The position numbers were made by a program, and so were the translations under genes. DNA of 64,000 bases from Pseudoruegeria sp. SHC-113 (GTDB lineage: Bacteria; Pseudomonadota; Alphaproteobacteria; Rhodobacterales; Rhodobacteraceae). Within the stretch, counting starts at the first letter, position 1. The number at the start of each line of letters is the position of its first letter. The notes below the pieces were generated by a model, which was given only the letters and a program-made list of their open reading frames with translations, ran no database searches and was not told where the DNA came from. Shown here piece by piece: positions 34,848 through 44,146 of the stretch. Location of the stretch: contig NZ_JAHUBR010000001.1 of NCBI RefSeq assembly GCF_025376885.1, positions 744,001 to 808,000 of the forward strand, given 5' to 3'.

Positions 34848-35798
34848 TCAGTTGGCCTCATACACCCCGCGCGCAATCGCCCGGGCCATGCAGAGCGCGG
34901 CGGCGTGGCCCAGCAGGATGGGATCCGCGACGGGATCGGCGAGCGGCCGCACCCCGGTGCTCACCCCGAAGATCAGATCGCCGTCAAAGGGCGTGTGCGA
35001 CGGGTAGAGCGCGCGGGCGTAGCCGTCATGGGCGGCCGTGGCCATGCGCTGGGCCCCGGCCTGCGTGAGCGTGGCGTCGGTGGCGACAATGCCGATGGTG
35101 GTGTTCTCTCCCGGCCCGCCTTTCAGGCGCGGGGAGGCGAGCGGGTCAAACGCCCCGGCGGGGGCTGGCCCCAGCCCGCCGAACTCTCCGTCCAGCTCGA
35201 ACGGCGCGGCCCAAAAGTGCTGGCTCTCACCCACCGTGGGGCTTCCCAGCGCGTTCACCGCCACGAGGGCCCCCACGGTTTGCCCACCCGGCAGCACGAG
35301 CGAGGCCGAGCCCAGCCCGCCCCGGCCAGTGGCCGTTGTGGCGCCAATTCCCGCGCCGGACGCGCCGAGCGCGAAGTCTTCCGCTGAGGCGTCCAGCGCC
35401 GCTTTTCCAAGGCTCTTGTAGGGGTTCTCTGCCCATTCCTTCTGCCCGCCGTTGAGCAGATCAAACAAGATCGCCGCCGGGACAATAGGCACCTTTTGCC
35501 CACCCACATCAAAGCCCCGGCCCGCAGCGCGCAAGCCATCGGCCACGCCCGAGGCCGCATCCAGCCCGAAGGCCGAGCCGCCGGAAAGCACCAGCGCATC
35601 GACCTGCTGCACTGTCTTGTCGGGCGCAAGCAGATCTGTTTCCCGCGTGCCGGGCGCACCGCCCATGACGTGGACCGCCGCCGTGAAGGGTGCATCCCCC
35701 ACGAGCACAGTGCTGCCCGTCAGAACGCGCGCGTCTTCGGCATTGCCGACGCGCAGGCCGGCCACATCGGTGATCAGGTTGCGGGGGCCTTTGCGCAT
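34848..35798 (-). CDS. P1 family (DmpA-type) N-terminal nucleophile peptidase
   Basis: 316-residue member of the L-aminopeptidase/D-esterase DmpA family. Family marks: N-terminal NLITDVAGLRVGNAEDARV, the VDALVLSGGSAFGLDAASGV motif, and the autocleavage region around GPGENTTIGIVATDATLTQ, where the new N-terminal Thr/Ser nucleophile arises. The natural substrate is unknown. The start overlaps the cupin stop by one base (TGATG). Last gene of an SDR-cupin-peptidase operon, divergent from creatinase. Confidence 0.9.
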   Translation of the reverse strand: MRKGPRNLITDVAGLRVGNAEDARVLTGSTVLVGDAPFTAAVHVMGGAPGTRETDLLAPDKTVQQVDALVLSGGSAFGLDAASGVADGLRAAGRGFDVGGQKVPIVPAAILFDLLNGGQKEWAENPYKSLGKAALDASAEDFALGASGAGIGATTATGRGGLGSASLVLPGGQTVGALVAVNALGSPTVGESQHFWAAPFELDGEFGGLGPAPAGAFDPLASPRLKGGPGENTTIGIVATDATLTQAGAQRMATAAHDGYARALYPSHTPFDGDLIFGVSTGVRPLADPVADPILLGHAAALCMARAIARGVYEAN

Positions 35799-36148
35799 CA
35801 GATTGTGGGCTTGTGCACAGCGGTTGCGGGATCGCCGGTGTTGGGCGTGCCAGCGGGTTCGATCAACATCACCTTGGCTTCCGCAACAGAGCGCGGGCGG
35901 TGGCGCACACCGGCGGGTACCACGAACAGCTCACCGGGGCCGAGCACATGGGTTTCGTTGCCTACGTCCAGCAGCACCTCGCCTTCGAGCACGAGGAAAA
36001 GATCGTCCGTATCCGGGTGATCGTGGTAGGGAAACTCCCCCTGAAACTTCGCCACCATCACGTCATTGCCGTTGTAACTGGCCACGATATGGGGCGACCA
36101 AGGCGCGCTGATCTGCGCCAGCTTCTCAGCCAGATTCACCTTCTTCAT
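35798..36148 (-). CDS. cupin domain protein
   Basis: 116-residue single cupin. Motif 1 is YHDHPDTDDLFLVLEGEV (two His and the Glu-like position), motif 2 PGELFVVPAGVRHRP. Metal binding is likely. The start is ATG 36148 (MKKVNLAEKL) preceded by GGAGG; the frame continues upstream without fit. It overlaps the SDR stop (ATGA). The substrate is not apparent; a role with the SDR and peptidase is inferred from position only. Confidence 0.88.
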   Translation of the reverse strand: MKKVNLAEKLAQISAPWSPHIVASYNGNDVMVAKFQGEFPYHDHPDTDDLFLVLEGEVLLDVGNETHVLGPGELFVVPAGVRHRPRSVAEAKVMLIEPAGTPNTGDPATAVHKPTI

Positions 36149-36888
36149 ATGCAGCGGCCTCCATCCACTTCCAACGCGACACCGGTGATCATAGCGGCCT
36201 CCTCCGAGCAAAGGAAACAGGCGGCATTGCCCAGATCCTCGGGCTGCGAGAAGCGCCCGAGCGGGATGGTGGAGAGGAATTTGGCGCGCATTTCCGGCGT
36301 GTCTTCGCCAAGGAAAGAGGCCAGAAGCGGCGTTTCCCCGGCCACGGGGTTGAGCGCGTTGACGCGGATGCCTACGGGCGCAAGCTCCACAGCCATGGTG
36401 CGGGTGGCGGTGATCATCCAGCCCTTGGAGGCGTTGTACCAGTTCAGGAGCGGGCGCGGCGAAACACCGGCCGTAGAGGCGATGTTGAGGATCGCCCCGG
36501 CACCATGGGCCTTCATATGCGGCACGATATGGCGGGCGGTGAGGTAGACGGATTTGGCGTTCACCGCGAGCACTCGGTCGAACTCCTCCTCCCAGACATC
36601 CTCCAGCGGCATGGGCGGATGGGTGATGCCTGCGTTGTTCACGAGAATGTCGAGCTGGCCGAAGGTATCGAAGGCGGCCCTTGCCATGCGCTCCACGCTG
36701 ACATTGAGCGACACATCGACGTGCTGGGCGATCCCGCCCACCGCTTCGGCCACGCTGCGCGCGGCCTCGATGTTGATGTCGGCCACCATAACCCGCGCGC
36801 CCTCGGCGGCGAACTTGCGCGCGATCCCGGCGCCAAAGCCCGAGCCCGCGCCCGTCACGATGGCTGTTTTTCCGTGCAAACGTCCCAT
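36145..36888 (-). CDS. short-chain dehydrogenase/reductase
   Basis: 247-residue classical SDR. NAD(P) loop TAIVTGAGSGFGAGIARKFA (TGxxxGxG), Asp after beta-2 (VMVADINIE) suggesting NAD preference, NNAGITHPP, catalytic Ser in NIASTAGVS and YNASKGW (YxxxK). The C-terminal CFLCSEEAAMITGVALEVDGG is typical of 3-oxoacyl-ACP reductase/glucose dehydrogenase-like SDRs. The start is ATG 36888 with GGGAGG close by. Confidence 0.92.
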   Translation of the reverse strand: MGRLHGKTAIVTGAGSGFGAGIARKFAAEGARVMVADINIEAARSVAEAVGGIAQHVDVSLNVSVERMARAAFDTFGQLDILVNNAGITHPPMPLEDVWEEEFDRVLAVNAKSVYLTARHIVPHMKAHGAGAILNIASTAGVSPRPLLNWYNASKGWMITATRTMAVELAPVGIRVNALNPVAGETPLLASFLGEDTPEMRAKFLSTIPLGRFSQPEDLGNAACFLCSEEAAMITGVALEVDGGRCI

Positions 36889-37114
36889 GTGTGCCTCCCT
36901 TTGGGAAAGTGTTTCACAGGGGCGGACGTGGGCAAAGGCTTTTGCCTTGCCAAATCTGCGCGATTTTCGGAAAGCTTGGCCTTGAGCATCGGCGATGGCG
37001 TCGCCGGGGCGCAGCCTGCGCTGCTTGGCCCTCACCGGCCTGCCGTCCTGAACGCCGGGATCTTTCGAGGGGCCCGTGATGCGTTGCGTGGCCCCGCCTG
37101 AAAAGGGGTCTCAG

Positions 37115-38326
37115 ATGACACTCGACCGCCCTGAATTCTACCGCTTCCACAATGGTGAGAAAGCGCCTCTACCATTCGCGACAGAGGAATATGAGACCCG
37201 GCTCGCCGGCCTGCGCGCCATCATGGCGGAGGCAGGGCTTTCGGCCTGCGTGCTCACCTCGATGCACAACATCGCCTATTACTCGGGCTTCCTCTATTGC
37301 GCCTTCGGGCGGCCCTATGCCTGCGTGGTGACGCCGGAGACCAGCGTGACGATCTCTGCCGGGATTGACGCGGGCCAGCCTTGGCGGCGCTGCCATGGCG
37401 ACAACATCACCTACACCGACTGGCAGCGCGACAACTACTGGCGCGCGATCCGCTCGGTGACGGGAGAGGGCGGCGCGATCGGCTATGAGGGAGATCACCT
37501 GACGCTCTTGCAGGCCGAGAAGCTCGCGGCCTTCCTGAAGCCCGCCCGCAAGGCCGATATCGCCCCGGCCACGATGCGCCAGCGAATGCATAAATCCCCC
37601 GCCGAAATCGCCCTGATCCGGGCCGGGGCCGCCGTGGCCGATGTGGGCGGCTTTGCCATCCGCGACGCGGTGGCCGTGGGTAAGCGCGAGATCGACGTGG
37701 CCATGGCCGGGCGGGACGCGATGGAAGCCGAGATCGCGGCGCGGTTTCCCGACGCGGAATACCGCGACACCTGGGTCTGGTTCCAGTCTGGGCTGAACAC
37801 CGACGGCGCGCACAACCCGGTGACCGGGCGTGTGTTGGAGCGCGGTGACATCCTGAGCCTGAACACGTTTCCGATGATCTCGGGATATTATACCGCGCTG
37901 GAACGCACGCTTTTCGTGGCGGAGGTGGACGCGGCGAGCCTTGCCTATTGGGAGGCCAATGTGGGCGCGCATGAACTGGGCATCTCGCTGATCCGCCCCG
38001 GTGTGAGCTGTGCCGAGATCACCGCTGGCGTAAACGCCTTCTTTGCCGAACGCGACCTGCTGCAGTATCGCTCCTTCGGTTATGGCCATTCCTTCGGGGT
38101 GCTGAGCCATTACTACGGGCGCGAAGCGGGGTTGGAACTGCGCGAGGACATCGACACGGTGCTGGAGCCGGGGATGGTGATCTCGATGGAGCCGATGATC
38201 ACGATTCCAGACGGTGCGCCGGGGGCCGGGGGCTACCGGGAGCACGACATTCTGGTGGTCACCGAGGACGGTGCGGAGAACATCACGAAATACCCTTATG
38301 GCCCGGCGTTTAACGTGGTCGGCTAG
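37115..38326 (+). CDS. creatinase (creatine amidinohydrolase)
   Basis: 403 residues, the length I recall for Pseudomonas creatinase. It keeps that enzyme's most distinctive segments: NITYTDWQRDNYWRAI, FQSGLNTDGAHNPVTGRVLE with the catalytic His, GDILSLNTFPMISGYYTALE, and FGYGHSFGVLSHYYGREAGL. It is a pita-bread-fold hydrolase that does not need the aminopeptidase metal site and splits creatine into sarcosine and urea. Start MTLDRPEFY at 37115. No sarcosine oxidase, creatininase or urease gene is adjacent. Divergent from the SDR operon. Confidence 0.93.
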   Translation: MTLDRPEFYRFHNGEKAPLPFATEEYETRLAGLRAIMAEAGLSACVLTSMHNIAYYSGFLYCAFGRPYACVVTPETSVTISAGIDAGQPWRRCHGDNITYTDWQRDNYWRAIRSVTGEGGAIGYEGDHLTLLQAEKLAAFLKPARKADIAPATMRQRMHKSPAEIALIRAGAAVADVGGFAIRDAVAVGKREIDVAMAGRDAMEAEIAARFPDAEYRDTWVWFQSGLNTDGAHNPVTGRVLERGDILSLNTFPMISGYYTALERTLFVAEVDAASLAYWEANVGAHELGISLIRPGVSCAEITAGVNAFFAERDLLQYRSFGYGHSFGVLSHYYGREAGLELREDIDTVLEPGMVISMEPMITIPDGAPGAGGYREHDILVVTEDGAENITKYPYGPAFNVVG

Positions 38327-38328
38327 GG

Positions 38329-38415
38329 GCTGCCCCTGTGCGGGGCAGCGGGGGAGGGGGGCTCTGCCCCCCGTCCCTTTCGGGACTCCCCCCGGGATAT
38401 TTCCAGTCAGAAGAG
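38329..38415 (+). repeat. dispersed ATATTT repeat, long form (after creatinase)
   Basis: Directly after the creatinase stop is an extra perfect hairpin GCTGCCCC-TGTGC-GGGGCAGC (38329-38349). Then comes the long element: G-run, CTCTG, C-run; GTCCC-TTTC-GGGAC; TCCCCCCGGGATATTT and tail CCAGTCAGAAGAG. Oriented as the gene. Confidence 0.78.
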
Positions 38416-38481
38416 TGGGACGGCAGGCTTTGAATGCCGTGTGTTCTGCCTCTACATAGAAGGGGAAGAAGGAGGGCCGGG

Positions 38482-38745
38482 ATGGCTTTGGTGCGTTTGG
38501 TTGTCGTGGGGTTCATCGTTTTGACGGTGGTCTATGTCTGCCTTTCGCTCTATTCCCGCTCCGTGCGGCGCGAGAAGCTAGAGCGGGAGTTCGACGAGGA
38601 GATCCGGGAGGGCGACCGCGATGGGTTTGTGCGCGAAGGGCTGCGGGACTATGACCAATCGTTGCGCCGCAAGCTGATCCTTGGTGTCTACGTTGTGCCG
38701 ATGCTGGCGATAGCAGCGACCGTTTATGTTGTGAATTTCATGTGA
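38482..38745 (+). CDS. small two-helix membrane protein
   Basis: 87 residues: N-terminal helix LVRLVVVGFIVLTVVYVCLSLYS, a charged cytoplasmic stretch (RREKLEREFDEEIREGDRDG), and a C-terminal helix (LILGVYVVPMLAIAATVYVV). I know it only as an uncharacterised type of roseobacter membrane protein. GGAGG precedes ATG 38482. It is 7 bases from the DUF1523 gene, so the two are probably co-transcribed. Confidence 0.75.
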   Translation: MALVRLVVVGFIVLTVVYVCLSLYSRSVRREKLEREFDEEIREGDRDGFVREGLRDYDQSLRRKLILGVYVVPMLAIAATVYVVNFM

Positions 38746-38752
38746 GGGAAGA

Positions 38753-39415
38753 ATGCGTTACGTCAAATGGGGCCTGATCGGCACGGTGCTTCTGAGCCTG
38801 TTTGCCTTCCTGCATTACACGCTGCCGCGGACCGATATCGTCATCGTGACGGGGGTGGATATCAAGCTGGAGCAGGTGTCGCCGAACTCGATCTTCTGGG
38901 CCAATTCGGAAACTGGCACGGTGACGGCGGATGGCAAGGTGCAGCGCGATGTGCGTTTCATCAACACCACCAAGGCCAATGGCAAGCCGCGGGTGTTTCG
39001 CAACGAGGACACCGGCTGGGGCTGGCCGCCGTACTTCAAGCTCGACTCCTCCAACCTGCACACCGAGGCGCAGGGGTTGATCTCCAACCGCGACAACCCG
39101 CAATGGGTGGCGATGCGTGCCTATGGCTGGCGCAGCGAGTTCCTGTCGATTTACCCCAACGCGGTGAGTGTGCGCCCTGTCGAGGGGCCGGATGTGCGGA
39201 TCATCCCCTGGATCAACATCGTGATCCTGACGCTGCTGGCGGCGTTTGCCTTCTGGCTCTGGCGGGTCTGGGTGCGCTTCAAGGAGCGGCGGATCGACCC
39301 GGTTCTGGAGGATGCCGCGGTGGCGCTGGATGAGCTTGACGATCGGGCCGATGCGGCGGCTGACAAGGCCAAGGGGTTTTTTGGCAGGATGGCCGCGCCG
39401 TTTCGCCGGAAGTAA
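38753..39415 (+). CDS. DUF1523 envelope protein
   Basis: 220 residues: N-terminal helix (WGLIGTVLLSLFAFLHYTL), a periplasmic part with FINTTKANGKPRVFRNEDTG, WGWPPYFKLDSSNL and QWVAMRAYGWRSEFLSIYPNA that marks DUF1523, then a second helix (IPWINIVILTLLAAFAFWLW) and a charged tail. Function unknown. Confidence 0.82.
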   Translation: MRYVKWGLIGTVLLSLFAFLHYTLPRTDIVIVTGVDIKLEQVSPNSIFWANSETGTVTADGKVQRDVRFINTTKANGKPRVFRNEDTGWGWPPYFKLDSSNLHTEAQGLISNRDNPQWVAMRAYGWRSEFLSIYPNAVSVRPVEGPDVRIIPWINIVILTLLAAFAFWLWRVWVRFKERRIDPVLEDAAVALDELDDRADAAADKAKGFFGRMAAPFRRK

Positions 39416-39417
39416 AG

Positions 39418-39465
39418 CGGGGGCGCTGCTCCCGCACCCCCGAGGTATTTGTGGAACAAAGTGAA
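39418..39465 (+). repeat. dispersed ATATTT repeat, reduced long form (after DUF1523)
   Basis: Three bases after the stop: GCGGGGGCGCTGCTCCCGC, then ACCCCCGAGGTATTTGTGGA and ACAAAGTG. The second (GTCC/GGAC) hairpin is missing. Oriented as the gene. Confidence 0.75.
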
Positions 39466-39492
39466 AGGGCGCCGGGTGAGGGCGCCTTTTTC
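39462..39492 (+). terminator. intrinsic terminator of the DUF1523 operon
   Basis: GGCGCC (39468-39473), loop GGGTGAG, GGCGCC (39481-39486), then five T. It follows directly on the repeat element and stops 2 bases short of the ALDH16 stop codon on the other strand. Confidence 0.6.
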
Positions 39493-39493
39493 G

Positions 39494-41842
39494 TTATTCG
39501 CCGTAGGGCACCCAGATGTTTTTCACCTCGGTTGCGGCTTCGAGGAAGCGGCGGCCTTCGGCTTCGGCCGCGAACCAGTCGGTGGCCTGGTCGTTGCAGA
39601 CCCAGGTGCGCTTGAGATTGCCAGCAGAGGCTTTCTCGACCAAGGCCGAGAGCCCTGGCGAGAAGGCCCAGAGGGCGTCGACGTCCATATGGGCGGCGAG
39701 TGCCGGGGCCGTATCGCCGTGGGGGCCGGTGAGGATGTTCACCACGCCTGCCGGCACGTCGGAGGTTTCCAGCACCTGATAGAAATCGGTGGCGGCGAGC
39801 GGGTAGGGGTGGCTGGCGGCGAGCACCACGCGGTTGCCCATGGCGATGGCCGGGGCCATCAGCGAGACGAGGCCCAGAAGCGGGGCCTCATCGGGGCAGA
39901 GCGCGCCGATCACGCCGATGGGTTCCTTCATCGCCAATGCGACGCCCCGGATCGGCACGCCATGCGCTGCGCCGTCGTATTTGTCGGCCCAGGCGGCATA
40001 GGTAAAGAGGCGGCTGATGGCGGTCTCCACTTCCTTCGCGCCCTGTTTGCCGCCGGTCATCGCGTCGATCCGTGCGGCGAATTCTTCCGCGCGGGCCGAG
40101 AGGTTCTCGCCAATGTAATAAAGGATCTGGGCGCGCAGGTGGCCGGTGGTTTTGGCCCAGCCTTTTGCGGCCTGAGCGGCTTCCACGGCGTTGCGGACGT
40201 CTTTGCGATTGGCGATGCCGACATGGCCCAGAAGCTTGCCCTTGGGGGACCAGACGGCTTGCGCGTAGCCGCCGTCGGGGCGGGCCTGCTTGCCACCGAT
40301 GTAGAATTTCGCGGTGCGGTCCAGCCCTTCGGCTTCGGGCTTTTTCGGCGCCGGGGTGGGGGCAATGGGGCTGAGCGCTTTGGCTTTGCCGGCGGGCTTG
40401 GTGTAGGCCGACAGCCCCTCCCAGCCGCCTTCGCGCCCGTAGCCGCTTTCGCGGACGCCGCCGAAACCGGCGGCCGCGTCGAACATGTTGGTGCCATTGA
40501 CCCAGACGACGCCCGCGACGAGCTTGGGGGCAATATCCAGCGCGAGGTTGATGTTTTCCGTCCAGAGCGTGGCGGCGAGGCCGTAGCGGGTGTTGTTGGC
40601 GATGGCCACGGCCTCTTCGGGCGTGCGGAAGGTGGTGGAGGCCAGAACGGGGCCGAAGATTTCCTCCTGCATCAGCGGGCTGGCCGGGTGCAGGCCTGTG
40701 ATCAGCGTGGGCGGGTAGAAGCAGCCGTTTTCCGGCACCGGGCCGGGCTGGAAGATCTCGCCCTCATGGGCGTTTTCGCTCACGAGGCGGGTGATGGTTT
40801 GCAGTTGTACCGGATCGACGATGGCGCCGACGTCGATGCATTTGTCCAGCGGATCGCCAAGGCGCAGGCCTTCCATGCGGGCCTTGAGCTTGTCGTAAAA
40901 CCGCTCGGCGATGCCTTCCTGTACCAGCAGCCGCGAGCCCGCGCAGCAGACCTGGCCCTGGTTGAACCAGATCGCATCGACGAGCCCCTCCACGGCGCTG
41001 TCCAGATCGGCGTCGTCAAAGACGATGTAGGGGGATTTGCCGCCCAGTTCGAGTGTGAGCGCCTTGCCGGATCCTGCGGTGGCTTCTCGGATGCGGCGGC
41101 CCACGTCTGTGGAGCCGGTGAAGGCGATTTTGTCGATGTCGTCGTGGGCAACGATGGCCTCGCCGGTGCGCCCGTCGCCGGTGACGATGTTGACGACGCC
41201 CTTGGGAAGGCCCGCCTCCTGACAGATCTGCGCGAAGAGCAGTGCTGTGAGCGAGGTGTATTCGGCCGGTTTCAGCACCACGGTGTTGCCCATGGCCAGC
41301 GCCGGGGCGATCTTCCACGCGAGCATCAGCAGCGGGAAGTTCCACGGGATGATCTGGCCGCAGACACCAAGCGCCTCGCGGCCCGGAAGCTCGGCCTCCA
41401 TCAACTGAGCCATGCCCGCGTGATAGTAGAAGTGGCGCGCGACGAGGGGGATGTCGATGTCGCGGCTTTCGCGGATGGGTTTGCCGTTGTCCAGCGTCTC
41501 CAGCACCGCGAAAAGGCGGCTGTGCTTCTGCACGAGGCGGGCGAGCGCGTAGAGGTATTTGGCGCGGGCATGACCGGGGAGAGCGGCCCATTTGGCTTGC
41601 GCGCGGCGGGCGGCTTTCACCGCTGTATCCACGTCCTGCGCGCTGCCTTGCGTGAGAAGGGCGAGCGTATTGCCATTGGCCGGGTTGCGGCTTTCGAAGG
41701 TTTCGGCGCCGGGGGCTGTGAAGCTTCCGTCGATGAAATGGCCGAAGCTGTCGCCCGCGTCCACGAGCCAGGCGAGCGCTTCGGCGGCGCTTTCGGGGGC
41801 GGGGCCGTAATCCATGGTTTCGAAGATCTCTTTGACGGTCAT
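39494..41842 (-). CDS. ALDH16-type aldehyde dehydrogenase with pseudo-ALDH C-terminal domain
   Basis: 782-residue protein. The first ALDH domain (about residues 35-490) is complete: [40 protein letters not shown] with the general-base Glu, [13 protein letters not shown] with catalytic Cys, and [15 protein letters not shown] second ALDH-like domain from about 520 has only the coenzyme-binding half ([40 protein letters not shown]) and no catalytic Cys. This plan is that of ALDH16, including the bacterial form studied from the related genus Loktanella. It follows deoC, so acetaldehyde from deoxyribose breakdown is a likely substrate. Start MTVKEIF at 41842. Confidence 0.9.
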   Translation of the reverse strand: MTVKEIFETMDYGPAPESAAEALAWLVDAGDSFGHFIDGSFTAPGAETFESRNPANGNTLALLTQGSAQDVDTAVKAARRAQAKWAALPGHARAKYLYALARLVQKHSRLFAVLETLDNGKPIRESRDIDIPLVARHFYYHAGMAQLMEAELPGREALGVCGQIIPWNFPLLMLAWKIAPALAMGNTVVLKPAEYTSLTALLFAQICQEAGLPKGVVNIVTGDGRTGEAIVAHDDIDKIAFTGSTDVGRRIREATAGSGKALTLELGGKSPYIVFDDADLDSAVEGLVDAIWFNQGQVCCAGSRLLVQEGIAERFYDKLKARMEGLRLGDPLDKCIDVGAIVDPVQLQTITRLVSENAHEGEIFQPGPVPENGCFYPPTLITGLHPASPLMQEEIFGPVLASTTFRTPEEAVAIANNTRYGLAATLWTENINLALDIAPKLVAGVVWVNGTNMFDAAAGFGGVRESGYGREGGWEGLSAYTKPAGKAKALSPIAPTPAPKKPEAEGLDRTAKFYIGGKQARPDGGYAQAVWSPKGKLLGHVGIANRKDVRNAVEAAQAAKGWAKTTGHLRAQILYYIGENLSARAEEFAARIDAMTGGKQGAKEVETAISRLFTYAAWADKYDGAAHGVPIRGVALAMKEPIGVIGALCPDEAPLLGLVSLMAPAIAMGNRVVLAASHPYPLAATDFYQVLETSDVPAGVVNILTGPHGDTAPALAAHMDVDALWAFSPGLSALVEKASAGNLKRTWVCNDQATDWFAAEAEGRRFLEAATEVKNIWVPYGE

Positions 41843-42147
41843 TGGATGTGCTCTCTCAGGACGAGGAAGATGACGAACAGGAGCCAGAGGCCCGCGAGCC
41901 CCCAGAGGGCGCGCTGCACGCGGGCGGTGCGCTGGTGCAGGCGGGCGTAGGCGGCAAGCTCGGGCGTTTGTGCGATGTGCTCGGGCGGCAGGTAGTCGGG
42001 CTCCGGGCCAAGCTGGCGCTGCAGCAGGGTGGGCAGATCCCGCACCGCGCGTTTGAGCTTGCGCCGACGCCATGTCTGCGCGCCGAGCCAGATCGCGGCG
42101 GCGAGGCCGAAGAGCAGCATATAGGGGTTCTGCTGCATCCCGATCAC
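41839..42147 (-). CDS. small membrane protein between deoC and ALDH16
   Basis: 102 residues: N-terminal helix (YMLLFGLAAAIWLGAQTW), basic stretch (RRRKLKRAVRDL), a soluble part with PDYLPPEHIAQTPELAAYAR, and a C-terminal helix (ALWGLAGLWLLFVIFLVL). GTG start at 42147 overlaps the deoC stop (GTGA), and the stop overlaps the ALDH start (ATGA). Family unknown; the tight coupling suggests it belongs to the deoC-ALDH16 unit. Confidence 0.75.
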   Translation of the reverse strand: MIGMQQNPYMLLFGLAAAIWLGAQTWRRRKLKRAVRDLPTLLQRQLGPEPDYLPPEHIAQTPELAAYARLHQRTARVQRALWGLAGLWLLFVIFLVLREHIQ

Positions 42148-43163
42148 GCCATCGGGTGGCGGTAGCCGGCGGAATAGGCGCCGGTGACGTGGTGTTCGAG
42201 CTGGCGCTCGATGTCGCCCAGCAGGGAGGAGGCCCCGAAGCGGAACAGATCGGGCTGCAGCCAGCGATCGCCCAGCTCGTCCTTGATGAGGGCGAGGTAG
42301 GTGAGCGCGTCCTTGGCCTTGGAGATGCCGCCGGCGGGTTTGTAGCCGACGCGGTAGCCGGTGCGGGCGTGATACTCGCGGATGGCGCGGATCATCACGA
42401 GGCTGACGGGCAGCGTGGCGTTCACGCCTTCCTTGCCGGTGGAGGTCTTGATGAAATCCGCGCCTGCCATCATGCAGACATAGGAGGCGCGGGCGACGTT
42501 GCGCAGGGTGCCAAGCTCGCCGGTGGCGAGGATGGCTTTCACATGGGCCTCGCCGCAGGCCGCGCGCATCTCGGCCATCTCATCGTAGAGCGCCTGCCAG
42601 TTGCCCTGCAGCACGTGGCGGCGGGTGATGACGATATCGATCTCTTTGGCCCCGGCTTTCACGCTCTCGCCGATCTCGGCAATGCGCAGCGGGAAGGGGG
42701 ACAGCCCGGCCGGGAAGCCGGTGGAGACGGCGGCGACGGGGATGGTGGTGCCTTTCAGTGCCTCGACGGCGGTTTCCACCATGTCGTGGTAGACGCAGAC
42801 GGCCCCGGTGTGGATCGGCCCCATGCCGAGGGCCTTGAGGATGTCAGGGCGGACGGGCTGGCGGGCCTTGGCGCAGAGGCGGCGCACGCGGCCTTCGGTA
42901 TCGTCACCGGCGAGCGTGGTGAGATCGATCAGGGTGATCGCCTTCAGGAGCCAGGCGGCCTGGTACTCTTTCTTCACCGAGCGGCGACCCGGCAGCGTGG
43001 CGGCGCGGCGTTCGATGGCGGAGGTATTGGCCTGCAGGCCGCGGATCCAGTCCAGATCCAGCGCCATGCCAGGGTTGCGCGGCTCATGGAGCTGCGGCAG
43101 CTGGGCGGTGCCGGTGCGTGTATCTGCGCTCTGTGTCTCTGATGTCATCGTCTCTGTCTGCAC
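42144..43163 (-). CDS. deoC: deoxyribose-phosphate aldolase
   Basis: 339-residue DERA cleaving 2-deoxyribose 5-phosphate to acetaldehyde and glyceraldehyde 3-phosphate. The proton-relay/Schiff-base residues are in AHVKAILATGEL (Lys), DFIKTSTGKEGVNATLPVSL (Schiff-base Lys) and YRVGYKPAGGISKAKDALTY (Lys); EIDIVITRRHVLQGNW is also typical. The N-terminus is longer than in E. coli DeoC. GTG 43163 is preferred because GGGAGG lies at good spacing; ATG 43148 is an alternative. First gene of a deoC-membrane protein-ALDH16 operon. Confidence 0.92.
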   Translation of the reverse strand: MQTETMTSETQSADTRTGTAQLPQLHEPRNPGMALDLDWIRGLQANTSAIERRAATLPGRRSVKKEYQAAWLLKAITLIDLTTLAGDDTEGRVRRLCAKARQPVRPDILKALGMGPIHTGAVCVYHDMVETAVEALKGTTIPVAAVSTGFPAGLSPFPLRIAEIGESVKAGAKEIDIVITRRHVLQGNWQALYDEMAEMRAACGEAHVKAILATGELGTLRNVARASYVCMMAGADFIKTSTGKEGVNATLPVSLVMIRAIREYHARTGYRVGYKPAGGISKAKDALTYLALIKDELGDRWLQPDLFRFGASSLLGDIERQLEHHVTGAYSAGYRHPMA

Positions 43164-43239
43164 GGCTGAGCCTCCCGCTCGTCGAATGTCAAACCGTCTC
43201 ACGGCTCTTCGGCTATTTCAAGTTTGGCCTATTGCAAGT

Positions 43240-43255
43240 TTGACCATTTGGTCAA
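43240..43255. promoter_or_regulatory. perfect 16-base palindrome, probable operator of deoC
   Basis: TTGACCATTTGGTCAA is a 7+2+7 perfect palindrome about 77 bases upstream of deoC and about 195 upstream of rpe. Half-sites TTGACCA/TGGTCAA resemble GntR/FadR-type operators. Two CAAGTTTG direct repeats lie beside it (43219-43242). Confidence 0.55.
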
Positions 43256-43340
43256 GTCTGCCGCGGCGTGCCTGTTTGGGCGGGCAATCCAGTGGACGCG
43301 CCTTGCAGGCGCGGAAGGATCTCTCGCCCCTCCGCTGGCG

Positions 43341-43390
43341 CGGGGGGGCTCGGGGGCCTGCGGCGCGGATATTTTCCGCCAAGCTGAAGG
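43341..43390 (+). repeat. dispersed ATATTT repeat, divergent copy upstream of rpe
   Basis: A G-run, CTCGGGGGCCTGCGGC, then GCGGATATTTTCCGCC (a small hairpin GCGGA-TATTT-TCCGC) and tail AAGCTGAAGG. The tail CCAAGCTGAAGG recurs at 61832-61843. Here it precedes rather than follows a gene. Confidence 0.6.
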
Positions 43391-43450
43391 GCTGTGGTTT
43401 GCCTTTTTCGCGGGATTCGGATTAGGAGGGGGCAAGCAAGGAGAGCTGCC

Positions 43451-44143
43451 ATGAGTTTCAATCGTTCGATCAAGATCGCGCCCTCGATCCTGTCTGCCGA
43501 TTTCGCCAATTTCGGAGCCGAGTGCGCCGCCATCGAGGCGCAGGGGTGTGACTGGGTGCATGTGGATGTGATGGACGGGCATTTCGTGCCCAACCTCACT
43601 TTCGGGCCCGCCACCTGCAAGGCGATCCGCCCGCATATCAAGACGGTGATGGATGTGCATCTGATGATCGCACCCGTCGATCCCTACATCGAGGCCTTCG
43701 CTGAGGCCGGGGCCGATGTGATCACCGCCCATGTGGAAGCCGGCCCGCATATCCACCGCACGCTGCAGGCCATTCGTGGCGCAGGGGCGAAGGCCGGTGT
43801 GGCGCTGAACCCCGGCACGCCGGTGGAGACGGTCGATTACCTGCTGGACATGGTGGATCTGGTCTGCGTGATGACGGTGAACCCCGGGTTTGGCGGGCAG
43901 AAGTTCATCCATTCGCAGGTGGAAAAGGTGCGCAAACTGCGCAATATGATCGGGGATCGCCCGATCCATATCGAGATCGACGGCGGGGTGACACCGGAAA
44001 CCGCGCCTCTGGTGGCTGAAGCTGGCGCCGATGTGCTAGTGGCCGGCTCTGCCGTGTTCAAGGGCGGCTCGGTGGCGGAACCTGCCGCTTACGGCGAGAA
44101 CATCCGGGCCATCCGTGCGGCGGCAGAAGCCGCGCGGGGCTGA
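43451..44143 (+). CDS. rpe: ribulose-phosphate 3-epimerase
   Basis: 230-residue TIM-barrel enzyme. N-terminal [17 protein letters not shown], metal-ligand motifs [39 protein letters not shown], and [13 protein letters not shown] and [20 protein letters not shown] are all in place. It interconverts ribulose 5-phosphate and xylulose 5-phosphate. ATG 43451 follows AAGGAGAG. Divergent from deoC; its 3' end is three bases from the convergent kinase gene. Confidence 0.96.
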   Translation: MSFNRSIKIAPSILSADFANFGAECAAIEAQGCDWVHVDVMDGHFVPNLTFGPATCKAIRPHIKTVMDVHLMIAPVDPYIEAFAEAGADVITAHVEAGPHIHRTLQAIRGAGAKAGVALNPGTPVETVDYLLDMVDLVCVMTVNPGFGGQKFIHSQVEKVRKLRNMIGDRPIHIEIDGGVTPETAPLVAEAGADVLVAGSAVFKGGSVAEPAAYGENIRAIRAAAEAARG

Positions 44144-44146
44144 GGC

